Shown: positions 18,608 through 28,072 of the stretch, piece after piece
How the letters are laid out: each line of letters begins with the position of its first letter
Numbering within the stretch: the stretch's first letter is position 1
NCBI RefSeq assembly: GCF_000688335.1
Contig: NZ_JHZX01000001.1
Location: 3,410,001 to 3,474,000 of the forward strand
Source: Sediminibacter sp. Hel_I_10
GTDB taxonomy: Bacteria; Bacteroidota; Bacteroidia; Flavobacteriales; Flavobacteriaceae
DNA: 64,000 bases
Direction: 5' to 3'
The notes under the pieces: model-generated
Seen by the model: only the letters and a program-made list of their open reading frames with translations
Database searches by the model: none
What the model was told of the DNA's origin: nothing
Position numbers and translations under genes: made by a program

Positions 18608-19147
18608 ATGCAGGATACCTCCCAACAGTATGACGATGTCATTGCAAAATGTAGAAGTCTATTTCTAAATAAAATGTCCGATTATGGAAGCGCATGGCGC
18701 ATTTTAAGGTTACCTTCCCTTACCGATCAGATTTTTATAAAAGCCCAACGCATAAGAGGTTTGCAGCAAAATGCGGTGAGAAGGGTAGATGAAGGCGAAG
18801 TCAGTGAGTTTATTGGAATCATTAATTATTGCACCATGGCCTTAATCCAGCTCGAAAAAGGAGTGGTGGAGCAACCAGATCTTTCGGTAGAGGAGGCTAC
18901 AAAACTATATGATCAACAGATCGCCACAACCAAGCAATTGATGTTGGATAAGAATCATGATTATGGTGAAGCCTGGCGCGAAATGCGTGTAAGCAGTTTA
19001 ACCGATCTTATTCTGCAAAAATTATTGAGAGTTAAGCAAATTGAGGATAATTCTGGTAAAACCTTAGTAAGTGAAGGTATTGACGCCAATTATCAAGACA
19101 TGATCAATTATTCGGTCTTTGCCCTAATTCATATAGAACAACAGTAA
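18608..19147 (+). CDS. DUF1599 protein with an internal tandem duplication
   Basis: A 179-residue protein made of two similar halves. YDDVIAKCRSLFLNKMSDYG followed by SAWRILRLPSLTDQ, and YDQQIATTKQLMLDKNHDYG followed by EAWREMRVSSLTDL, each lead into a helix ending in QRIRGLQ or LRVKQIE. DUF1599 has been described as a nucleotide-modification-associated domain in phages, but the function of the chromosomal copy in Bacteroidota is unknown. It is the first gene of a conserved flavobacterial order that continues with the DoxX/MauE-like gene and tpiA. Confidence 0.85.
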   Translation: MQDTSQQYDDVIAKCRSLFLNKMSDYGSAWRILRLPSLTDQIFIKAQRIRGLQQNAVRRVDEGEVSEFIGIINYCTMALIQLEKGVVEQPDLSVEEATKLYDQQIATTKQLMLDKNHDYGEAWREMRVSSLTDLILQKLLRVKQIEDNSGKTLVSEGIDANYQDMINYSVFALIHIEQQ

Positions 19148-19202
19148 TGTATCGCATTACAAATCTCTAGAGTAAATCAATTATAAAAATAAAAACTTGT
19201 TC

Positions 19203-20300
19203 ATGAAATCAATCGTAAACATTTGCCGATTACTGGTTGGAGCCCTGTTTATTTTCTCCGGCTTTATCAAGCTCAACGACCCCATTGGTTTTTCTTATAA
19301 ATTACAGGAATACTTTAGTTACGACGTTTTAGATATCCCTTTTTTAATGCCTTTTGCTTTAGGTATTTCAGTAATTGTAGTGGTTTTTGAAGTGGTTTTA
19401 GGCGTGTTTCTTATTATTGGTTATAAACCCAAATTTACGGTTTGGAGCTTATTGGCCATGATTGTCTTTTTTACATTCTTGACCTTTTATGCAGCTTATT
19501 TTGAAAAGGTAAAAGATTGTGGATGCTTTGGTGACTTCTTAAAACTAGACCCTTGGGAGTCCTTTTGGAAAGATGTCGTATTGCTCGTTATGATTGTGAT
19601 CTTATTTGTAGGTAAACGCCATATCAAGCCGGTTTTAGGGAAGTTTCCTTTGACCATCACTGCGCTATTGAGTTTTGTGGTCTGTTTAGGATTTGGGTAT
19701 TATGTATTGATGCATTTACCAGTATTTGATTTTAGAGCTTATAATGTTGGCGCCAATTTACAGGAGAACATGAAGTTGCCACCAGATGCTCAAAAACCGG
19801 TAACCGAGTATGTTTGGACCTATACGACAGAGGATGGGGAAGAAAAAACACTCAAAGATGACGGTCGGGGTCCCAAAAGCTATGACAAAATTATAAGTGT
19901 TGACACCGAAACCATAGAGGAAGGTGATGTGCCTAAAATTCAGGATTTTTCTATTGAATCTGAAGATGAAGACTTGACTCAGGCATTTTTAGAAGAAGAA
20001 AAACTGGTAATGATCGTCTCCTACAGTCTTGAAAAAGCAGAAGTAGACGGATTTAAAAAATTGAAAGCCATGACAGATCTTGCTCAGAAAAACGGATATA
20101 AGGTCATTGGCCTAACCGCTTCCGGAGATGCTAAAAAAATGGAAGTAAAAAGTGTTTATGACTTAGATGTTGATTTTTATCTCTGTGATGAAAAAGTATT
20201 AAAGACCATAGTGAGAGCCAACCCAGGTGTTTTAGTGCTAGAAAAAGGGACTGTAACTCAAAAAGTACATTGGAACGATATTGATGATTTAGAATTTTAA
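19203..20300 (+). CDS. DoxX/MauE-like membrane protein (BT_3928 family)
   Basis: A 365-residue protein. The N-terminal part has four helices of the DoxX/MauE type (KSIVNICRLLVGALFIFSGF, the KLNDPIGFSYKLQEYF loop, and a Cys pair in VKDCGCFGDF). The C-terminal ~180 residues are an acidic soluble domain without a recognised active site. MauE-like proteins are linked to thiol-disulfide handling, and the CGC motif hints at that, but no substrate is known. ATG 19203 is preferred over the in-frame TTG two codons upstream. Confidence 0.8.
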   Translation: MKSIVNICRLLVGALFIFSGFIKLNDPIGFSYKLQEYFSYDVLDIPFLMPFALGISVIVVVFEVVLGVFLIIGYKPKFTVWSLLAMIVFFTFLTFYAAYFEKVKDCGCFGDFLKLDPWESFWKDVVLLVMIVILFVGKRHIKPVLGKFPLTITALLSFVVCLGFGYYVLMHLPVFDFRAYNVGANLQENMKLPPDAQKPVTEYVWTYTTEDGEEKTLKDDGRGPKSYDKIISVDTETIEEGDVPKIQDFSIESEDEDLTQAFLEEEKLVMIVSYSLEKAEVDGFKKLKAMTDLAQKNGYKVIGLTASGDAKKMEVKSVYDLDVDFYLCDEKVLKTIVRANPGVLVLEKGTVTQKVHWNDIDDLEF

Positions 20301-20432
20301 TAGCCGTTAAGCTAGAGTTCATTTTATTTTGGTCGTTCTGTTAATTTTGAAACCTTTTCACAGCCATCAGTTGTAGATGCCATCTGTTTAGGTGAATGCG
20401 CTTACGTTTTGATAATAAATACATGATAAACT

Positions 20433-21509
20433 TTGTTTAGCTATTTTCTTAATAAACTATTTTACGCGCTACTCACCCTTTTTGGGGTAAATACCGTAAT
20501 CTTTTTTCTGTTTAATGTCTTGCCAGGAGATCCTGCACAAATGATGCTTGGGCAAAATGAAGACAGCGCACAAATTGCAGCAGTGAAGGCCAAATATGGT
20601 TTTGATAAACCCATCTCAACACAATACCTTTATTATTTAAACGATTTATCTCCATTATCGTTCCATTCTACCCATACTAAAGATTACACACATTTAGACA
20701 AAGGCAAATATACCGCAGCACAGCTGTTTACTATTGGAGAAACCACTACGGTTATCAAGTATCCGTATTTGCGGGAGTCTTTTACCAAACAAGGCAAAAA
20801 AGTATCTCAGGTTATTGGAGAAACGCTCCCTAATACTGCAGTTTTGGCGGTATCTGCCATTACACTTGCGATTATTTTAGGGGTTTTCTTCGGAATCCTA
20901 TCGGCATTATTCAAAGACCAGTGGATTGATAAAACCATCCAGATCTTTAGTACGCTTGGGATGAGTGTCCCATCGTTTTTCAGTGCCATTTTATTCGCAT
21001 GGTTTTTTGGTTATGTGCTACACGAATATACCCATCTCGAAATGACCGGAAGTCTCTATGAGTTGGATGATTTTGGAGAAAAGATGCACATTCAATGGGA
21101 AAATTTGATTCTACCAGCGGTGGTGCTTGGCATTCGTCCGTTGGCCGTAGTCATCCAACTGATGAGAAACTCTCTTTTAGAAGTCTTCAATCAAGATTAT
21201 ATTAGAACGGCAAGAGCCAAAGGATTGAGTGATGTTCAAGTGATTAGAAAACATGCTATTAAAAATGCTTTAAATCCTGTGGTTACAGCAATTTCGGGAT
21301 GGTTCGCCTCCATGTTGGCAGGTGCCGTTTTTGTTGAGTATATTTTTGGATGGAATGGCCTAGGGAAAGAAATTGTAAATGCATTAAATACCTTAGACCT
21401 TCCCGTGATTATGGGATCTGTATTGGTTATTGCATTATTGTTTATAGTCATCAATATTTTGGTAGATGTGATCTATGGCTGGCTAGACCCTAAAGTGAAA
21501 TTAGAATAG
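20433..21509 (+). CDS. DppB/OppB-type ABC transporter permease, orphan
   Basis: A 358-residue inner-membrane permease for peptide or nickel type ABC importers. It has the N-terminal GVNTVIFFLFNVLPGDPAQM typical of DppB, five to six helices and the cytoplasmic EAA-like loop (DYIRTARAKGLSDVQVIRKHAIKNAL). A ~100-residue insertion sits between the first two helices, as in Bacteroidota homologues. TTG at 20433 is the only start that gives the first helix. No partner permease, ATPase or binding protein is adjacent, so the rest of the transporter must be encoded elsewhere. Confidence 0.88.
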   Translation: MFSYFLNKLFYALLTLFGVNTVIFFLFNVLPGDPAQMMLGQNEDSAQIAAVKAKYGFDKPISTQYLYYLNDLSPLSFHSTHTKDYTHLDKGKYTAAQLFTIGETTTVIKYPYLRESFTKQGKKVSQVIGETLPNTAVLAVSAITLAIILGVFFGILSALFKDQWIDKTIQIFSTLGMSVPSFFSAILFAWFFGYVLHEYTHLEMTGSLYELDDFGEKMHIQWENLILPAVVLGIRPLAVVIQLMRNSLLEVFNQDYIRTARAKGLSDVQVIRKHAIKNALNPVVTAISGWFASMLAGAVFVEYIFGWNGLGKEIVNALNTLDLPVIMGSVLVIALLFIVINILVDVIYGWLDPKVKLE

Positions 21510-21863
21510 CATAGTGCCTCTTTTATATTCCTTTCAGCAGTAATGGTATTAAAAGTTTCCCAAAATCAAAAGCATTACAAAAAGACAACCCAAAAATTGT
21601 CTTTTTGTTTTTATCTTTGAAAAATCACACTAAAGCTTAGAACAAGGATATCAAAAGTTATAACCTCTTAGACAATATCAGATGAAGATGAGGTTTTGAT
21701 AGTGACACATTATTCAGCATGTACTCTTATATGAGGTTTCTAGAGTCCTAATTTCAATAGCAAAAGAGAAAGTGCCTAACTAACTTAATACCATCAAGGT
21801 TTAGGGTTTAAAGATAAAAGCACTGATAAAATAAATACGAACTAAAAAACGAAAGCAATCCAC
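21510..21863 (+). other. Intergenic stretch before tpiA
   Basis: It holds the permease terminator near its start. The remaining ~250 bases show no supported gene, repeat or clear promoter. Confidence 0.5.
21578..21612 (+). terminator. Terminator after the orphan permease gene
   Basis: CAAAAAGACAA (21578-21588) pairs perfectly with TTGTCTTTTTG (21597-21607) and runs into a T-rich tail. Confidence 0.75.
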
Positions 21864-22613
21864 ATGAGAAAACATATTGTAGCAGGAAATTGGAAAATGA
21901 ACAATGATTTGGCACAAACCGAAGATTTGGTTTCAGACTTAAAAAAACAAAGCAAAACTTCAGATGCAGAGGTGATGATTGCCCCAGCAACTACTAATCT
22001 GTGGCATGCATTTCAATCAGTGCGAGAGGACGATATTGAAGTGATTGCACAGAACATGCATTTTGCTGAAAATGGAGCCTATACTGGTGAGGTAAGTGCA
22101 AGCATGCTTAAAAGTATTGGTATTAAAACCGTGATTTTAGGTCATAGTGAGAGACGTGCTTATTTTAATGAGACAGATGCCTCCTTGGCTAAAAAAGTAG
22201 ATGCCGCTTTATCTAATGATATGCGCGTCATTTTCTGCTTTGGCGAAGAATTGGCAGACCGTAAGTCTGGTAATGAAGCCACTGTGGTAGAGAGTCAAAT
22301 TAAAAATGCATTGTTTCACTTAGATGCAGATGCTTTTGAGCATATTGTTTTAGCTTACGAGCCAGTTTGGGCTATTGGTACAGGAGAGACAGCCAGCCCA
22401 GAGCAAGCACAAGACATGCACGCCTTCATTAGAAAGACCTTGTCTAACAAATATGGAAATACCGTTGCCAACAACGTATCTATTCTCTACGGTGGTAGCG
22501 TAAAACCCAACAATGCTAAAGAGATTTTTGGCAAGCCAGATGTTGATGGCGGACTCATAGGAGGTGCTTCTTTAAAAGCAGAAGATTTCTATGCCATTGT
22601 CAACGCGTTTTAA
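21864..22613 (+). CDS. tpiA: Triosephosphate isomerase
   Basis: A 249-residue TIM barrel interconverting dihydroxyacetone phosphate and glyceraldehyde 3-phosphate. It has the catalytic Lys in AGNWKMN, the His in LGHSERR, the Glu in LAYEPVWAIGTGETASPEQA (with the flexible loop 6), and the phosphate loop LYGGSVKPNNA plus DGGLIGGASL. Length and start are standard. It sits upstream of prmA and clpS, a common flavobacterial order. Confidence 0.98.
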   Translation: MRKHIVAGNWKMNNDLAQTEDLVSDLKKQSKTSDAEVMIAPATTNLWHAFQSVREDDIEVIAQNMHFAENGAYTGEVSASMLKSIGIKTVILGHSERRAYFNETDASLAKKVDAALSNDMRVIFCFGEELADRKSGNEATVVESQIKNALFHLDADAFEHIVLAYEPVWAIGTGETASPEQAQDMHAFIRKTLSNKYGNTVANNVSILYGGSVKPNNAKEIFGKPDVDGGLIGGASLKAEDFYAIVNAF

Positions 22614-22734
22614 TATCATAACGTTACAGACGTTAATCACTAAATAAAGATATCAAGTGTAACTAGACGGTTTTGTTCTCAGCAGAACAAAGCTCTAGGG
22701 ACACTTTTTTTAAATTCTAATGCTTATAAATACC

Positions 22735-23571
22735 ATGTCAAACCCTATATATCTAGGCTATTATTTTAAGGTAGAACCCCTACAACCAACAACCGATATT
22801 TTAATTGCAGAATTAGGTGCGGCTGGTTTTGAGAGTTTTGTAGAAACTGAAGAAGGCGTTTCTGCATACATTCAAAAAGAGGAGTGGCATGATGCCATAT
22901 TAGAGGATGTTGACATCTTAAAGTCATCAGAATTCAAAATCAGTTTTACTTTAGAGGAAATTGAACAAACCAATTGGAACAGTGAATGGGAAAAGAACTT
23001 TCATCCCATTATTGTAGATGACAGGTGCTCCGTGCGTGCGCCTTTTCACGAGAAACCCCAAACAGAGTATGATATCATAATAGAACCAAAAATGAGTTTT
23101 GGGACAGGGCATCATGAAACCACCCACATGATGATTCAGCATATTTTGAATACCGATTTAAAAAATCAAAAGGTATTGGATATGGGCTGTGGCACTGGTG
23201 TTTTGGCCATTCTAGCCGAAATGAAAGGCGCACAACCCATAGATGCTATTGATTATGACAATTGGTGCTATTTAAATAGTTTAGAAAATGCCGAACGCAA
23301 CAATTGCGCACAGGTTACCGTTTTAGAGGGAGATGCAGTGCTCTTAGAGGGTAAGCATTATGATGTGATTATTGCGAATATCAACAGAAATATCTTACTA
23401 AATGATATGGAGGTTTATGCGAAGGCTTTAAACAATGACGGACTCCTATTTTTAAGTGGATTTTACAATGAAGATATTCCAATTATTGAAGCCGAATGTA
23501 ATAAATACAATCTAAATCGCGTTGAAACTTTAGAACGAAACCATTGGGTAGCTTTAAAGTTTGAAAAATAA
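22735..23571 (+). CDS. prmA: Ribosomal protein L11 methyltransferase
   Basis: A 278-residue SAM-dependent methyltransferase that trimethylates ribosomal protein L11. The SAM motif is VLDMGCGTGVLAILAEMKGA, with the catalytic-site segment IIANINRNILLNDM and the substrate-side motif PKMSFGTGHHETTHMM. ATG 22735 (MSNPIYLGYYF) matches the family N-terminus; another ATG 15 bases upstream is in frame but less likely. It lies between tpiA and clpS. Confidence 0.95.
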   Translation: MSNPIYLGYYFKVEPLQPTTDILIAELGAAGFESFVETEEGVSAYIQKEEWHDAILEDVDILKSSEFKISFTLEEIEQTNWNSEWEKNFHPIIVDDRCSVRAPFHEKPQTEYDIIIEPKMSFGTGHHETTHMMIQHILNTDLKNQKVLDMGCGTGVLAILAEMKGAQPIDAIDYDNWCYLNSLENAERNNCAQVTVLEGDAVLLEGKHYDVIIANINRNILLNDMEVYAKALNNDGLLFLSGFYNEDIPIIEAECNKYNLNRVETLERNHWVALKFEK

Positions 23572-23642
23572 TTCGTTATCTTTAATGTCATGATTTCGAA
23601 GCTAGTCTAGAAATCTGACGAACAAAAAAAAAGTAGTTGTAT

Positions 23643-23972
23643 ATGAATTCTGAAAACCTATATGCTCACCTTCTTCAAGTTTCCGAAGAATTTAGAGACA
23701 GCACAAAAGAACAGGTAAAAGAAGAAACTCTTTTAGATACCTTAGAGCAACCGCTCAATGAAATTGTGCTTTTTAACGATGAGGTCAACACGTTTGACCA
23801 TGTCATCGATACCTTAATGTACGCCTGCGAGCATACGCCAGAACAGGCTGAGCAATGTTCTATTATTGTACATTATAAAGGTAAATGCACCGTTAAGACG
23901 GGAAGCTATGATGATCTTGAACCACGATGCTCCATGCTACTGGAAGCGGGGTTGAGTGCAGAGATTGTATAG
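23643..23972 (+). CDS. clpS: ATP-dependent Clp protease adaptor
   Basis: A 109-residue N-end-rule adaptor that delivers substrates to ClpA/ClpC-ClpP. It has the conserved core IVLFNDEVNTFDHVIDTLM and the helix EHTPEQAEQCSIIVHYKGKC, with the C-terminal L-E-A-G-L-S-A strand. ATG 23643 is preferred to the TTG two codons earlier. The acidic N-terminal extension of ~38 residues is normal for ClpS. Confidence 0.95.
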   Translation: MNSENLYAHLLQVSEEFRDSTKEQVKEETLLDTLEQPLNEIVLFNDEVNTFDHVIDTLMYACEHTPEQAEQCSIIVHYKGKCTVKTGSYDDLEPRCSMLLEAGLSAEIV

Positions 23973-24107
23973 CGCATCCATTTTATAAATGCTCTAGCCA
24001 GCACTTAATCTTTACGTTTATAATAGCATGTTGTGATGTGCGTACCAAAATATTGGTGTAGCGCTTTACTAGATGTGCCTATTCAATTTTAAAAAGCCAA
24101 GCTAATA

Positions 24108-24947
24108 ATGAAAACTAAACTGTGTTTCATCACTATCCTCGTGATCTTCATCGCAAGTGTTTCTGCCCAAAACAAGATTGAATATATAACAGAAACAGAC
24201 ATCCCATATTATAGCACAAATGAGATGAAAGCTGATGCGTACATGAACAGCATGTGCGTTGTAGATTTATATTACCCTACCAACATTAAGAATTTCCCAA
24301 CAATTGTTTGGTTTCATGGTGGAGGCTTAACTGGCGGGAATAGGGAAATCCCGGAATACCTTAAAGATAAAGGAGTTGCTATTGTTGGAGTAGAGTATCG
24401 GCTCTCACCAAATGTCAAAGGGGCAGATTGTATTAAAGACGCTGCGGCGGCAACAAGTTGGGCCTTTAAGAACATTGAAAACTATGGAGGCAATACCTCG
24501 CTAATTTTTGTCTCAGGAATGTCTGCTGGAGGTTATCTGGCTTATATGGTGGGCTTGGATCAACGTTATTTAGCGGCTCACAATATAGATGCCAATCAAA
24601 TTGCAGGGTTAATCCCGTTTTCTGGCCATGCCATTACACATTTCACTATAAGAAAGGAGATGGGAATTCCCGGAGAACAACCCATTATTGACGCTATGGC
24701 GCCACTGTATCATGTAAGAGCAGATGCACCTCCAATGCTAATTATCACTGGAGATAGAGAGTTGGAGTTGCTTGGTAGGTATGAAGAAAACGCCTATATG
24801 ATGCGTATGATGAAGATTGTCGGTCACAAGCAGGTTCGCATCTATGAAATGGATGGCTGTAACCATGTACAAATGATGTATCCTGCATTTCCATTACTCT
24901 ATCGCGAAGTCAAGGCAATAACTAAGTCGCTATTGGAAAAACAGTAA
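24108..24947 (+). CDS. Secreted alpha/beta-hydrolase, HSL-type esterase
   Basis: A 279-residue protein with an N-terminal signal peptide (hydrophobic residues ~5-20, ending SVSAQ). The oxyanion motif is WFHGGGLTGGN, the nucleophile elbow is GMSAGGYL (Ser139), the acid is in ITGDRELELL, and the His in DGCNHVQMM. This is the hormone-sensitive-lipase/carboxylesterase type of the alpha/beta-hydrolase fold. It probably acts on small esters in the periplasm; the substrate is unknown. It is convergent with a DUF1684 lipoprotein gene. Confidence 0.85.
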   Translation: MKTKLCFITILVIFIASVSAQNKIEYITETDIPYYSTNEMKADAYMNSMCVVDLYYPTNIKNFPTIVWFHGGGLTGGNREIPEYLKDKGVAIVGVEYRLSPNVKGADCIKDAAAATSWAFKNIENYGGNTSLIFVSGMSAGGYLAYMVGLDQRYLAAHNIDANQIAGLIPFSGHAITHFTIRKEMGIPGEQPIIDAMAPLYHVRADAPPMLIITGDRELELLGRYEENAYMMRMMKIVGHKQVRIYEMDGCNHVQMMYPAFPLLYREVKAITKSLLEKQ

Positions 24948-24965
24948 GCACTTTAAATTAACAGA

Positions 24966-25574
24966 TCACTCCTCTGATTTATGGAATTTCTTGACGCCCG
25001 CAGTGACATCGGTATCTAAATAATTACGTCGCGGTACAATTGGGCAAGAGTATTTTTCATTATAAGCGCAGTAAGGATTATAAGCCGTATTAAAGTCAAC
25101 AATTAGGGTGTCACCCTCAGGGATACTGAGGTCAATATAACGTCCGCCTCCATAAGTGCTATCGCCATTGGTATTGTCTAAGAACGGTAGAAATAAATAA
25201 TCTTCAAATCCTTCTTTGGTCATCAACTCTTGGCCTTGATACAGCTCTAATTGGTAAGCTGTTCCCTTAAGTTCAAAATTTAAAATGCCATACACCCGTT
25301 CTTGAGACAAACGGTCTGTTGTTGTTTTCATTTTAAACCACTTAGAGTCTGGAGTGCGTTCGATTGAGGCCGTCACAACAAAGGCAGAATCAAATGCAAA
25401 AAAAACGAGACCTTCAAAATGCTCACGATCTTTCTTCTTTAAAGGCGACGTTGTAGCATCTTTATATTCGGCATTTAGTTCTTTTTGAAAGGGAGTATCC
25501 CCTAAAATTGGTTTTTTTTCTTGGGCACAACTAACAGTAAATACTAGGAGCAAGGCAATTAATAGGAATTTCAT
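24966..25574 (-). CDS. DUF1684 lipoprotein
   Basis: A 202-residue exported lipoprotein with lipobox VFTVSCAQ. The DUF1684 domain fills the mature part, ending in the diagnostic segment FNTAYNPYCAYNEKYSCPIV, followed by PRRNYL and the G-V-K-K-F tail. The family function is unknown. ATG 25574 gives a proper signal peptide; upstream extension in frame would bury it. The gene is divergent from the MFS transporter gene. Confidence 0.88.
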   Translation of the reverse strand: MKFLLIALLLVFTVSCAQEKKPILGDTPFQKELNAEYKDATTSPLKKKDREHFEGLVFFAFDSAFVVTASIERTPDSKWFKMKTTTDRLSQERVYGILNFELKGTAYQLELYQGQELMTKEGFEDYLFLPFLDNTNGDSTYGGGRYIDLSIPEGDTLIVDFNTAYNPYCAYNEKYSCPIVPRRNYLDTDVTAGVKKFHKSEE

Positions 25575-25749
25575 TGGTGAAGGATTTGATTTCAAAAATA
25601 CAACATAAACAAATTTTTCATAATTTTGGAGCACATTTAAACGCGATCATGCAAAATTGTTACGTCAAATATACTCAAAGAACAGCATCTATTTTTAGGT
25701 GTCGGGCATGTTATATCTGGTGTTAACGTAACGTTTTCTATCACATACT

Positions 25750-25785
25750 AAAAAGTCCGATGCCAACAAGCATAGGACTTTTTTC
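25750..25785 (+). terminator. Terminator-like hairpin in the 5' region of the MFS gene
   Basis: AAAAAGTCCGATGC (25750-25763) pairs with GCATAGGACTTTTT (25770-25783) with one mismatch and ends in a T-run. It lies between two divergent genes, 36 bases before the MFS start, so it terminates either a short upstream RNA or the MFS leader itself. Confidence 0.6.
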
Positions 25786-25821
25786 TTTTATAAACCAACC
25801 AAAACAATCAACCCATCAAAA

Positions 25822-27051
25822 ATGAAACCTTTACATGTCATCCGTAACCGAATCCTGATTCCGTACTATAATGCGTTCACCGGATTGTCTAAAGAAGTTT
25901 GGTGGCTTGCCTTGATCACCTTGATCAATAGAGCAGGCACTATGGTGATTCCATTTTTGTCCCTGTACCTAACCAATAGCTTAAGTTTCTCTTTCAACGA
26001 TGTGGGCTGGATCATGTCTGCTTTTGGTTTGGGGTCTGTGGCAGGATCTTGGTTTGGAGGAAAATTAACCGATAAGATTGGGTATTACAAAGTGATGGCA
26101 TTTAGCTTATTTGCCACGGGAATTTTGTTTGTATTGCTGCAGTTCATGACAACTTTTTATACATTTTGCTTTGGTATTTTTGTTGTGATGGCTTTTGCAG
26201 ACATGTTTCGTCCTGCAATGTTTGTGGCTTTAAGTGCATACAGTAAGCCAGAAAATAAGACCAGATCACTCACTTTGATTCGCTTGGCCATTAATTTGGG
26301 GTTCTCGGCGGGTCCTGCAGTGGGCGGACTCATTATTACAACCATGAGTTATGGCGGACTCTTTTGGGTAGATGGCATCACTTGTGCTTTGGCCAGTATC
26401 GTGTTGCTGTATACGCTGAGTCCAAAGAAAGCGAAGGTGTTAGATGTGGTTAAAAACGAAACGCCTGATAGTGCTTACAAGGATAAAGCGTTTCTTATCT
26501 TTTTAGTGGTAATGGTACTTTTTGGGGTGATATTCTTGCAATATTTTTCTACTGTTCCTATTTATTATAAAGAAGAAAAATCAATGACCGAACTGGAAAT
26601 TGGACTGCTTTTGGGCCTCAATGGGTTTTTGATTTTTCTATTGGAAATGCCGCTCATCAAATGGTTGGAAGGTTCAAGATATACCCAAACAGGACTCATG
26701 CTTTTTGGAGCCATAATGACGGGACTAAGCTTTGTAGTGCTCAATCTAACAGGGTGGATGGGTATTATCGTTGTGGGCATGTTATTTATGACCCTTGGCG
26801 AAATGATCACCTTTCCGTTTTCTAACGCATTTGCCTTAACTCGTGCTAAAAAAGGAAATCAAGGAGAGTACATGGCGCTATACAGCATTTCGTTTTCAAT
26901 CTCCCATATTTTCGGACATAACTCAGGGCTGCAACTTATAGGCAGGTTTGGTTTTAACAACACCTGGTATTTCATGACGATTTTAGCAGGCATTTGTGTA
27001 TTTTTATTAATCGTTTTAAAAAGCTACTTAAAGCAAGTATCTCAAAATTAG
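25822..27051 (+). CDS. MFS transporter
   Basis: A 409-residue protein with 12 predicted helices of the major facilitator superfamily. The loop 2-3 signature is GSVAGSWFGGKLTDKIGYYK. The C-terminal half (residues ~215-405) has a second set of six helices. It resembles drug/metabolite exporters of the MdtH/YttB kind common in Bacteroidota. The substrate cannot be read from sequence. Only seven bases separate it from the YpdA-type reductase gene, so they form an operon. Confidence 0.88.
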   Translation: MKPLHVIRNRILIPYYNAFTGLSKEVWWLALITLINRAGTMVIPFLSLYLTNSLSFSFNDVGWIMSAFGLGSVAGSWFGGKLTDKIGYYKVMAFSLFATGILFVLLQFMTTFYTFCFGIFVVMAFADMFRPAMFVALSAYSKPENKTRSLTLIRLAINLGFSAGPAVGGLIITTMSYGGLFWVDGITCALASIVLLYTLSPKKAKVLDVVKNETPDSAYKDKAFLIFLVVMVLFGVIFLQYFSTVPIYYKEEKSMTELEIGLLLGLNGFLIFLLEMPLIKWLEGSRYTQTGLMLFGAIMTGLSFVVLNLTGWMGIIVVGMLFMTLGEMITFPFSNAFALTRAKKGNQGEYMALYSISFSISHIFGHNSGLQLIGRFGFNNTWYFMTILAGICVFLLIVLKSYLKQVSQN

Positions 27052-27058
27052 AAAGACA

Positions 27059-28072
27059 ATGCGCATGATAGAAAAAGAGGTAATCATTATTGGTGCGGGC
27101 CCTATTGGAATAGCCTGTGCCCTAGAGTGTCAAAAGAGAAATATCGATTATGTGGTTCTAGAGAAAGGAGCTTTAACAAATTCATTATTCAACTATCCGT
27201 TGAACATGACCTTTTTTTCCTCTTCGGAAAAATTAGAAATTGATAAGATTCCTTTCATCAGTAATAATCCAAAACCCACCAGAAATGAGGCTTTAGAATA
27301 TTACAGGAGAGTCACGACCTCTAATACACTTCAAATCAATTTGTACGAGCAGGTATTTTCCGTAGAAAAAGAAGGCGATCGCTTTCATGTAAACTCTGAT
27401 AAAAACCAATACATGGTACATAATGTCGTAATCGCTACCGGCTTTTATGATATTCCCAATCTGTTGAATGTAAAAGGGGAAGCGCTTCCAAAGGTATTTC
27501 ATTATTACAAAGAAGCACATCCTTATACCCTTCAAGATATTGTAGTGGTTGGCGCAAGTAACTCGTCTGTAGATGCTGCTCTTGAGATTTATCGTAAAGG
27601 CGGAAATGTGACTATGGTAGTAAGAGGGTCTCAAATAGGAGAACGTGTAAAGTACTGGGTAAGACCAGACATCATAAACCGAATTGAGGAAGGAAGTATC
27701 AAGGCGTATTTTGATTCGGAAATCACAGAGATTCGAGATCATGACATCACTATAAAAACTCCTGAAGGGCATGAGACATTTCATAACGATTATGTGATTG
27801 CACTAACGGGTTACAAGCCCAATTTTCAATTTTTGAAAAAAGCAGGAGTGACCTTTTCTGAAGACGAGAAACACATCCCAACCTATGATGATAAGACCAT
27901 GGAGACCAATGTAAAGGGCTTGTATTTGGCAGGTGTAATCTGTGGCGGGATGGAAACCCATAAATGGTTTATAGAGAATTCAAGAATTCATGCTAAAATG
28001 ATTGTCGATCACCTTGAAAGCAAGGCAACACAAAACGTAGCAGAAGATAAAAAGCAACATGAGACTATTTGA
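27059..28072 (+). CDS. ypdA: YpdA-family (bacillithiol disulfide reductase-like) flavoprotein
   Basis: A 337-residue FAD/NADPH protein. It has the N-terminal FAD Rossmann motif IIIGAGPIGIACALE, the NADPH motif VVVGASNSSVDAALEIYR, the ALTGYKPN strand and a C-terminal FAD-binding segment (NVKGLYLAGVICGG). No CxxC redox pair is present, as in YpdA/Bdr. In Firmicutes and Bacteroidota this family reduces bacillithiol disulfide; that role here is inferred. A second in-frame ATG lies two codons in. It overlaps the next gene by 14 bases. Confidence 0.85.
   Translation: MRMIEKEVIIIGAGPIGIACALECQKRNIDYVVLEKGALTNSLFNYPLNMTFFSSSEKLEIDKIPFISNNPKPTRNEALEYYRRVTTSNTLQINLYEQVFSVEKEGDRFHVNSDKNQYMVHNVVIATGFYDIPNLLNVKGEALPKVFHYYKEAHPYTLQDIVVVGASNSSVDAALEIYRKGGNVTMVVRGSQIGERVKYWVRPDIINRIEEGSIKAYFDSEITEIRDHDITIKTPEGHETFHNDYVIALTGYKPNFQFLKKAGVTFSEDEKHIPTYDDKTMETNVKGLYLAGVICGGMETHKWFIENSRIHAKMIVDHLESKATQNVAEDKKQHETI

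Noticed and set aside
20433-21509. Complete peptide ABC transporter operon
   Set aside because: Only the DppB-type permease is present; no second permease, ATPase or binding protein lies on either side.
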